A program made the translations under genes and the position numbers. Positions 5,931 to 13,054 of a DNA stretch of 64,000 nt are shown in pieces. Within the stretch, counting starts at the first letter, position 1, and every line of letters starts with the position of its first letter. The stretch is from Neorhizobium sp. NCHU2750 (lineage in GTDB: Bacteria; Pseudomonadota; Alphaproteobacteria; Rhizobiales; Rhizobiaceae): NCBI RefSeq assembly GCF_003597675.1, contig NZ_CP030827.1, positions 558,001 through 622,000 of the forward strand. The letters run 5' to 3'. Below the pieces are notes generated by a model. The model searched no databases and had not been told where the DNA came from. It saw only the letters and a program-made list of their open reading frames with translations.

Positions 5931-8837
5931 TCAAGCCCGCTTCGTCAGCGGAAACCGTTCCTTCAGCAACCGCAGCATAGCCTCGCTCGAAGCCGGCGGG
6001 CCGAAGAGATAGCTCTGGCCGAAATGGCAGCCCATCTTGGCAAGTTCCATCGCGTCCTCGTCGGTCTGGATGCCCTCGGCAACCACAGACATGTCGAGCC
6101 CGCGCACCATGGCGACCACCGAGCGGAGCAGGATCGCGCCCTTTTCGCTCATGTCGCCGACGAGGTTCTTGTCGAGCTTGATCAGGTCGAACGGAAACTG
6201 GGTAAGGTGTGAAAGCGAGGAATAGCCGGTGCCGAAATCGTCGAGCGCCAGGCTCAGCCCCGTCTCCTTGATCTTCGCCAGAACCAGCCTTGCCTGTTCC
6301 GGGTTCTCCATCATCATGCTTTCGGTCAGTTCCAGCATCAACTGGGCCGGATTGACCTCCGTCTTGGCAAGCAGCGCCCTGACGTCGTTGTAGAGATCGG
6401 CATTGAGCAGCTGTGCGCTCGACAGGTTGACCGAAACGAAGATCGGCACCTCGCCGGTCTGTTCCTGCCATGAGGCGAGATCGGCTGCCGCCCGTTCCAG
6501 CGCGAACACGCCGAGCGGCCCGATGAGATCGGACATTTCCGCAATCGGGATGAACTCCGCCGGTGGTATGCTGCCGCGCTTGGGATGATCCCACCGCATC
6601 AGCGCCTCGAAACCGGCAATCTCGCCATCCTTCAGCCGGATGATCGGCTGGTAGGCAAGCGACAGCTCCTTGCGTTCGATTGCCCGGCGCAGGTCGGTTT
6701 CGATCTGCAGCCGGTCTGTGCCGGAGGTGCGGAAGATCGGCCGGAACGGCTCCACCTTGTTGCCGCCGCCGCGCTTTGCCCGGTACATCGCAAGCTCGGC
6801 ATCGGCGAGCAGGCCGGCAGCGCTTTCCTGCTGGTCGACGAAGGAGGCAAGCCCGATCGAGGCGGTCAGCACGATCTCGCGTGAAGCATAATTGATCGGC
6901 ACCATGATCGCCTGCGACACCGCATCGGCGAAATCGGCGATCTTGGCCGGGTCGCGCTCGGACACTAGAATGAGGCCGAACTGGTCGCCGGCAAGCCGCG
7001 CCAGCGTATCCTGCGGCTTCAACAGGCGGCGCAGGCGGCGCGTCAGCGCGATCAGCATGTTGTCGCCGGCCGCGATGCCGAGGCTGTCATTGACCTGCTT
7101 GTAGCGGTCGATATCGATCGCCATCACCGTCGGGCGCACGCTGTCGCCGCTTGCGGCAAGCGTCAGCACGCCCTGCAGGCGGTCGAGGAAGACCTGCCGG
7201 TTGGGAAGACCGGTCAGGTTGTCGTGCAGCGCATCCTGAAGCAGCCGTTCGACAGAATTCTTCTGGTCGGTCACGTCGATGATCGTGCCGACGCAGCGGA
7301 TGATCTCGCCGTTCGAGCCGAGCACCGGCCGGGCGCGGATCTGCAGCCAGTGGAAATGCCCGTCTTCGGCGCGGATACGGAATTCGTGATGCAGCCGTCC
7401 GCGGCGATGTTCGAGAAGTACGTCGAGCGTCGCGCGGAACCGGTCGCGGTCGTCGGGATGAAGCCGCGGCACCCAGTTGCGCACCGGTCCGTGCATGGCG
7501 CCGGATTCCAGCCCGAGCCGTCCGGAAATATCCGGCGTGGTGATCACCCGGTCGCGCGCCACGTCCCAGTCCCAGACGGTATCGCCCGAACCCGTCAGCG
7601 CCAGCGACTGGCGTTCGAGATCCGAGAACAGGCCCTGCTGGTAGGCGCCGCCGGCAAAGGCGTGCTGCATGACGGTAAAGCCGATCAGCAGCACGATCAG
7701 CACCAGGCCGCCGCCGAGTGCCGGCTGGATGATGTCGTTGTCGAGCTTGCCCGTCACCGTCAGCCAGCCGCCGAACAGCCAGACGAGGATCAGCGTCCAG
7801 GTCGGCACCAGCAATATCGCTCGGTCATAGCGGTTGAAGCCGAGATAGATGATCAAGAGGATGCCGACGGTACCGGTGAGCGCGAAGGAGAGCCGCGCGA
7901 TGCCGGCCGCGACCGAAGGATCGTAAACCGCGACCCCGCCGAGCAACAGAAGCCCGACGACCCAGGCAAGCGTCGCATAGCCGAGATGCACGTGCCAGCG
8001 GTTGAGGTTCAGATAGGTGAACAGGAAGATGACCAGCGACGAGGCAAGCGCCACTTCCGCGCCCGCGCGCCATATGCGCTGGTCGCTGGAGGTGATGGTG
8101 ATCAGCTTGTCGAGAAAGCCGAAGTCGACGCAGATATAGGCAAGCACTGCCCAGGCGAGGGCCGCCGCCGCCGGCAGCATCGACGTGCCCTTGACGACGA
8201 AGAGAATGGTGAGGAATACCGCAAGCAGGCCAGCAATGCCGAGCACGATGCCGCGATAGAGTGTGAAGGCGTTGACCGTGTCCTTGTAGGCATCGGGCTG
8301 CCACAGATAGATCTGCGGCAGGGAAGGCGTCGCAAGCTCGGCAACGAAGGTGATCGTCGCACCCGGATTGAGGGTGATGCGGAACACGTCGGCATCCGGG
8401 CTTGCCACCCGGTCGAGCGCAAAGCCTTCCGACGGCGTGATGGAGATGATGCGCTGCGAACCGAGATCCGGCCAGAACACTTTCGAGCCGACGAGACGGA
8501 AATGCGGTGCCACGATGACCCGCTCGAGCTGCTCTTCCGAGACGTTGGATAGCGCAAACACCGCCCAGTCGCCCTGGTGGGTGGGAGAGCTGGCGCGCAC
8601 TTCGATACGCCGGCGGATGCCGTCCGCACCGGCGGCGGTGGACACCTGGAAGGCCTCGCCCTGGTTGGTATAGATGTCGGTCGTCGCCGTCAGGTCGAGC
8701 GCCGTGTCGTCGCGGGAAATCTTCACCGGCTCCGCAGCACGTGCGGCTCCAAGCCCGACCGAAAATAGGGCCAGCATGGCGATGAGCAGGAATTTCAGGC
8801 CGCAGGCCCGGTACGCAATACGCAAATCTTCGGTCAT
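5931..8837 (-). CDS. Membrane sensor with PAS, degenerate GGDEF and EAL domains (cyclic-di-GMP phosphodiesterase)
   Basis: The product is 968 residues from ATG at 8837. A signal peptide (1-35) precedes a periplasmic beta-rich domain of about 150 residues resembling 7TMR-DISMED2. About seven membrane helices follow (roughly 185-410), then PAS/PAC (about 440-560), GGDEF (about 570-725) and EAL (about 740-960). The GGDEF signature reads AGDQF near 617, so cyclase activity is unlikely. The EAL side is intact (GFEALMRW near 744, ELTESMMM, DDFGTGYSS). It should hydrolyse cyclic-di-GMP at the inner membrane. Its ATG overlaps the TGA of the GNAT gene, so it is last in an operon after thrC. Upstream starts in the same frame would run into the GNAT gene. 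Confidence 0.9.
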   Translation of the reverse strand: MTEDLRIAYRACGLKFLLIAMLALFSVGLGAARAAEPVKISRDDTALDLTATTDIYTNQGEAFQVSTAAGADGIRRRIEVRASSPTHQGDWAVFALSNVSEEQLERVIVAPHFRLVGSKVFWPDLGSQRIISITPSEGFALDRVASPDADVFRITLNPGATITFVAELATPSLPQIYLWQPDAYKDTVNAFTLYRGIVLGIAGLLAVFLTILFVVKGTSMLPAAAALAWAVLAYICVDFGFLDKLITITSSDQRIWRAGAEVALASSLVIFLFTYLNLNRWHVHLGYATLAWVVGLLLLGGVAVYDPSVAAGIARLSFALTGTVGILLIIYLGFNRYDRAILLVPTWTLILVWLFGGWLTVTGKLDNDIIQPALGGGLVLIVLLIGFTVMQHAFAGGAYQQGLFSDLERQSLALTGSGDTVWDWDVARDRVITTPDISGRLGLESGAMHGPVRNWVPRLHPDDRDRFRATLDVLLEHRRGRLHHEFRIRAEDGHFHWLQIRARPVLGSNGEIIRCVGTIIDVTDQKNSVERLLQDALHDNLTGLPNRQVFLDRLQGVLTLAASGDSVRPTVMAIDIDRYKQVNDSLGIAAGDNMLIALTRRLRRLLKPQDTLARLAGDQFGLILVSERDPAKIADFADAVSQAIMVPINYASREIVLTASIGLASFVDQQESAAGLLADAELAMYRAKRGGGNKVEPFRPIFRTSGTDRLQIETDLRRAIERKELSLAYQPIIRLKDGEIAGFEALMRWDHPKRGSIPPAEFIPIAEMSDLIGPLGVFALERAAADLASWQEQTGEVPIFVSVNLSSAQLLNADLYNDVRALLAKTEVNPAQLMLELTESMMMENPEQARLVLAKIKETGLSLALDDFGTGYSSLSHLTQFPFDLIKLDKNLVGDMSEKGAILLRSVVAMVRGLDMSVVAEGIQTDEDAMELAKMGCHFGQSYLFGPPASSEAMLRLLKERFPLTKRA

Positions 8838-9445
8838 GGCTTCATCATTTTCCCGAATTCGCCGTCTTCCGGCAACCGGGAAAACATCATGTGGTCGCGC
8901 CACTCGCCATTGATTTTGAGATATTTCCGCAAAAGACCTTCCCGCTCGAAGCCGGCCTTTTCCAAAAGCCGGATACTCTTCCAATTGTCCGGAATACAGG
9001 CTGCCTCGATCCGGTGCAACTGAAGTCCGCCGTAGATATAGGGGATTGCCACTCTCAATGCGGCCAACATATGGCCTTGGCCCGCATGTTTTTCGCCCAT
9101 CCAGTATCCGATCATGCAGCTTTGCGCCGCACCGCGCCTGATATAGCCGATCGTCAGCCCGCCAAGCAGGGCCATATCATCCTTGCGAAACAATAGCATG
9201 GGGATGGCAAGCCCGGCCGCGCATTCCTGCGTGCTGCGCAGCACACGGGCCCGAAACGAGGCTTCCGTCAATTCGTCGCCGCGCCATGTCGGCTCCCATG
9301 GCTGCAGGAAGCCGCGGCTTTCCGAGCGCAGCCTGTACCACGCCTTGTAATCGGAATTATGCGGCAGCCGGAGCAGGTGCCCCGGCCCGGACAGCTCCGG
9401 CGTGTCCGCCTGACGGGACAGGAACCGAAACACCGACCTTGCCAT
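8834..9445 (-). CDS. GNAT family N-acetyltransferase, RimJ/RimL-like
   Basis: This 203-residue protein has the RimJ/RimL layout: RLRSESRGFLQPWEPTW near 40-55, GGLTIGYIRRG near 95, and IGYWMGEKHAGQGHM near 112. The last stretch is the acetyl-CoA loop, followed by NWKSIRLLEKAGFEREG near 155-170. Such enzymes acetylate ribosomal protein N-termini or other amines. It overlaps the EAL gene by four bases (ATGA) and lies 32 bases after the M16 peptidase gene. The substrate is not readable from sequence. Confidence 0.9.
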   Translation of the reverse strand: MARSVFRFLSRQADTPELSGPGHLLRLPHNSDYKAWYRLRSESRGFLQPWEPTWRGDELTEASFRARVLRSTQECAAGLAIPMLLFRKDDMALLGGLTIGYIRRGAAQSCMIGYWMGEKHAGQGHMLAALRVAIPYIYGGLQLHRIEAACIPDNWKSIRLLEKAGFEREGLLRKYLKINGEWRDHMMFSRLPEDGEFGKMMKP

Positions 9446-9477
9446 TCGTCTCCCGCTCCCGCGCCCCTATTGCCGGA

Positions 9478-10773
9478 TCAGCCGGCCGCTTTTGTCTTGA
9501 TGACGGGGGAAGAAAGGGCCGTGGCGATTTCCGACATGGGCGCGAGCTTCTCGATCGGCCCGACGGCCGAAAGCGTCGGCACGGTGTCGAAGAACAGCCG
9601 GCCGGCAAGGTCGGTCAGCCGCTCGGTGGTAATCCCGGTCAGCCGTTCCATCATCTCTTCGTTCGGGATCGGGCGTCCGTAGAGCATCATCTGCCGGGCA
9701 ATCTGGCCGGCGCGTGCGGCCGGGCTTTCCTGGCCCATCAGAAGCTGGGCGCGGATCTGCGCCCGCGCGCGGTCGATTTCCACCTGATGGATGGTTTCCG
9801 ACGACTTGTGCAGTTCGTCGATGATGACCGGGATCAGCTTCGGCAGGTCGTCACTGCCGGTAGCCGCATGGATGCCGAAAATGCCGGTATCGGAAAAGCC
9901 CCAATGGAAGGCATAGACCGAATAGCAGAGCCCGCGATGCTCGCGCACTTCCTGGAACAGGCGCGACGACATGCCCCCGCCGAGAATGTTGGCGAGGATC
10001 TGCGAACAGTAGAAGTCGCGCATGTGATAGGCCTTGCCCTCGAACCCGAGCAGGACCTGAGTATCCATGAGGTCGCGTTCCTCGCGCACGTCGCCGCCGA
10101 TATAGCGGGCCGGGTCGAAGACCGGAGGAGCGCTCGGTGTCGTCGGCAGGCCGGCAAAGCGTTCCTCGACCTGTTTGCAGAAGGTCTGATGATCGACGGC
10201 GCCGGCGGCCACGATGAACATCCGGTCGGTCGTGTAATTGCGCGAGAGATAGTTGCGGATCTGCGGCGGCGTGAAACTCATCACCCGTTCCGGCGTGCCC
10301 AGAATGGCGCGTCCGATCGTCTGGCCGCGATAGGCGATCTCGGAGAACTTGTCGAACACGACGTCGTCCGGCGTGTCGTTGGCAGCGCCGATCTCCTGCA
10401 GGATGACGTTCTTCTCGCGCCGCAGTTCTTCCTCGTCAAATGCGGATTCGGTCAGGATGTCGGCGAGAATGTCGACCGCGAGCGGAACATGGTCCTTCAG
10501 CACGCGGGCATAATAGGAGGTCGTCTCGGTCGAGGTGGCGGCGTTCAACTCGCCGCCGACATCCTCGATCTCTTCGGCAATGTCGCGGGCGCTGCGTCGC
10601 GCGGTGCCCTTGAACGCCATGTGCTCCAGGAGATGGGCAATGCCATGCTCCTCCTCGGTCTCGTTGCGAGAGCCTGATTTGATCCACACGCCGAGAGCCA
10701 CGCTTTCCAGATGCGGCATGCTTTCGGTGACGACAGTAAGCCCGGAGGGGAGCCGGGTAATCTCTACATTCAT
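9478..10773 (-). CDS. M16 family zinc peptidase (mitochondrial processing peptidase-like)
   Basis: This 431-residue protein has the inverted zinc motif HLLEH (HxxEH) at 47-51 and a downstream acidic helix around 120-130. The conserved GGGMSSRLFQEVREHRGLCYSVYAF segment of the second M16 domain is also present. The length matches the alphaproteobacterial single-chain M16B proteins related to the mitochondrial processing peptidase. It is probably a cytoplasmic or membrane-associated protease. It lies 23 bases after thrC on the same strand. Confidence 0.93.
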   Translation of the reverse strand: MNVEITRLPSGLTVVTESMPHLESVALGVWIKSGSRNETEEEHGIAHLLEHMAFKGTARRSARDIAEEIEDVGGELNAATSTETTSYYARVLKDHVPLAVDILADILTESAFDEEELRREKNVILQEIGAANDTPDDVVFDKFSEIAYRGQTIGRAILGTPERVMSFTPPQIRNYLSRNYTTDRMFIVAAGAVDHQTFCKQVEERFAGLPTTPSAPPVFDPARYIGGDVREERDLMDTQVLLGFEGKAYHMRDFYCSQILANILGGGMSSRLFQEVREHRGLCYSVYAFHWGFSDTGIFGIHAATGSDDLPKLIPVIIDELHKSSETIHQVEIDRARAQIRAQLLMGQESPAARAGQIARQMMLYGRPIPNEEMMERLTGITTERLTDLAGRLFFDTVPTLSAVGPIEKLAPMSEIATALSSPVIKTKAAG

Positions 10774-10796
10774 ATCAGAACTCTCTGGCGCCGTCG

Positions 10797-12191
10797 TTAC
10801 TTGGCCCGGGTGCGGTCGCCGATGAAGGTCTCTACCGCCTTGAAGTCCGGTTCAAGAATGTCGAAGCGCTCCTCCCTTTGCATAAGATCAGACAACCATG
10901 ATGGAAGTGCCGGATCAATTCCGCAAGCGGATTTTACCGCAGCCGGGAATTTGGCCGGATGCGCGGTCGAAAGCGTCACCATCGGGCTGCCGGCGCGGGC
11001 ATTCTTTGCGGCGACGAACACGCCGGTCGCCGTATGCGGATCGATCAGGTAGCCGGTGGCGGCAAGCGTGTCGCGGATCGTGGCGGCAACCTGTTTTTCG
11101 GTCGCCCGCCCGGCGCGGAACTCGCGCTTGATCGCCTTCAAGGCCTTTTCCTTGATGTCGAAGGAACCGGATTGCTTCAGTCCGTCCATCGAGCGGCGCA
11201 CGGCGGCATCGTCGCGCTCATAGGCTTCGAACAGAAGACGCTCGAAATTCGACGAGATCTGGATGTCCATCGACGGCGAGGTCGTCGCCTTGACGCCCTT
11301 CATCTCGTAGCGACCGGTCTTCAGCGTGCGGGCGAGAATGTCGTTGTCATTGGTGGCGATGACGAGCCGGTCGATCGGCAGTCCCATCTTCTTGGCGACA
11401 TAGCCGGCAAAGATATCACCGAAATTGCCGGTCGGCACGGTGAACGACACCTTGCGATCGGGGCTGCCGAGCGAGATGGCGGAGGTGAAGTAATAGACGA
11501 CCTGGGCCATGATACGCGCCCAGTTGATCGAGTTGACGCCCGAAAGCTTCACCCTGTCGCGGAAGGCGGCATCGTTGAACATCTCTTTGACGATGTTCTG
11601 GCAGTCGTCGAAATTGCCTTCGATGGCGATTGCATGCACGTTGGATGCGGTGGACGAGGTCATCTGCCGCTGCTGCACCGGCGAGACCTTGCCATGCGGG
11701 AAGAAGATGAAGATGTCGGTACGCTCGCGGCCGGCAAACGCGTCGATCGCAGCACCGCCCGTATCGCCCGATGTCGCGCCGACGATCGTCGCCCGTTCAC
11801 CGCGCTCGGCGAGCACATGGTCCATCAGCCGCGCCAGCAGCTGCATCGCCACGTCCTTGAAGGCGAGCGTCGTGCCGTGGAAGAGCTCGAGGATGAAATC
11901 GTTCGGCCCGACCTGCACCAAGGGCACCACGGCCGGATGGCGGAACGTGGCATAGGCTTCATCGATCATCGACTTCAATTTGTCGTCAGCGATCTCGCCG
12001 TCGACGAAGCGCGAGAGGATCGCAAACGCGATATCCTGGTAGCTCTTGCCACGCAGCGCACGGACTTCTTTCTTCGACAGGGACGGCCATTTGCGCGGGA
12101 CATACAGCCCGCCATCCTTTGCAAGGCCCGCCATGAGTGCATCACGAAAGCCGAGAGCGGGTGCGGTGCCCCGGGTAGAAATGTATTCCAC
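10797..12191 (-). CDS. thrC: Threonine synthase
   Basis: This 464-residue PLP enzyme converts O-phosphohomoserine to threonine in the cytoplasm. Visible signatures are the N-terminal YISTRGTAP, the PLP-lysine motif TLAFKDVAMQ near 110, GATSGDTGGAA near 140 and the phosphate-binding TGNFGDIFAGY. The length fits the longer bacterial and yeast-type ThrC. It is first in the minus-strand unit thrC - M16 peptidase - GNAT - EAL protein. Upstream, a short divergent spacer separates it from a lipoprotein gene. Confidence 0.97.
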   Translation of the reverse strand: MEYISTRGTAPALGFRDALMAGLAKDGGLYVPRKWPSLSKKEVRALRGKSYQDIAFAILSRFVDGEIADDKLKSMIDEAYATFRHPAVVPLVQVGPNDFILELFHGTTLAFKDVAMQLLARLMDHVLAERGERATIVGATSGDTGGAAIDAFAGRERTDIFIFFPHGKVSPVQQRQMTSSTASNVHAIAIEGNFDDCQNIVKEMFNDAAFRDRVKLSGVNSINWARIMAQVVYYFTSAISLGSPDRKVSFTVPTGNFGDIFAGYVAKKMGLPIDRLVIATNDNDILARTLKTGRYEMKGVKATTSPSMDIQISSNFERLLFEAYERDDAAVRRSMDGLKQSGSFDIKEKALKAIKREFRAGRATEKQVAATIRDTLAATGYLIDPHTATGVFVAAKNARAGSPMVTLSTAHPAKFPAAVKSACGIDPALPSWLSDLMQREERFDILEPDFKAVETFIGDRTRAK

Positions 12192-12317
12192 GACGTTGAA
12201 TCCCTGATCGATTTTTGTTCCGACCGCTGATATAGACTATCGAAATCGGCGGTGAAAGACCGGAATACGAAGGGTCGGTACCGTCTTCGATAACGAGGCT
12301 GCAAAGGGTTGAGTAAC

Positions 12318-12905
12318 GTGGTTGGCAAGTTCTCTCGCGGTGTTTTGGCGGTATCTCTCGCAGTCCTTCTGGCAGGCTGCAACTCTGCTTCGCGGGGGCT
12401 TGATATGAGTGCCAACGCATCGTCCGCAGGCGCTCAGCCCGTAACTCCGGTGGTTCAGGCCTATTGCCCGCAGGTCGTCATGCTCGAGCAGGACGCCGTC
12501 TACCGCGTCTATGCCAAGGGCGGCCAGGACGATCCGACCAAGCTCCTCTACCAGGCATCCTTCGGCGACATGACCCGCCAGTGCACGGCAAACGAAACGA
12601 CCATGACGATCAATGTCGTTGCCCAGGGCCGAATCGTTCAGGGCCCGGCAGGCACGCCCGGACCGGTCACCCTGCCGGTGACCGTCGACGTCGTCGATGG
12701 CGACAATGTCATCACCTCCCGCAAGGTCGCCTTCCCGGTCACCATGGAGGCCGGCGGCTCGCAGTTCATGTTCTCCAATGCTGACGTGCAGATCCCCAAC
12801 GCTGCCGGTGGCGCGTCCCGCTTCACCCGTGTCCGCCTCGGCTTCGACAACGGCCCCGCCAAGGGTTCTGCCAAGCCGGCTGCCAAGAAGCTCAAGCGCG
12901 GCTGA
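12318..12905 (+). CDS. Predicted lipoprotein
   Basis: The product is 195 residues from GTG at 12318. AAAGGG at 12303-12308 gives a 9-base spacing to this GTG but abuts the alternative TTG at 12309. The signal peptide ends in a lipobox LLAGC, so a lipid-anchored envelope protein is expected. The mature part has a Cys near the start of a beta-rich domain (AYCPQVVMLEQDAVYRVYAKGG) and a Lys/Ala-rich tail (KGSAKPAAKKLKRG). This pattern is common as a conserved rhizobial lipoprotein of unknown function. It is divergent from thrC. Confidence 0.85.
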   Translation: MVGKFSRGVLAVSLAVLLAGCNSASRGLDMSANASSAGAQPVTPVVQAYCPQVVMLEQDAVYRVYAKGGQDDPTKLLYQASFGDMTRQCTANETTMTINVVAQGRIVQGPAGTPGPVTLPVTVDVVDGDNVITSRKVAFPVTMEAGGSQFMFSNADVQIPNAAGGASRFTRVRLGFDNGPAKGSAKPAAKKLKRG

Positions 12906-12938
12906 TTACGGCATAACCGACAGACTGACGGAAAATTG

Positions 12939-12964
12939 CGTGCGTTCCGCCCTCGGGACGCACG
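12939..12964 (+). terminator. Hairpin after the lipoprotein gene
   Basis: CGTGCGTTCC (12939-12948) pairs with GGGACGCACG (12955-12964) with one wobble pair and a six-base loop. GCTTTA follows. It lies 33 bases after the lipoprotein stop, so termination is likely despite the short T run. Confidence 0.5.
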
Positions 12965-13054
12965 GCTTTAATCCTCCCTTAACCATAATTCCTTAACTCA
13001 TATTAGCAGATCATTAAGGGCGCTTCGCGCCTAATCGGGTCTGGTGAGGTGGGA

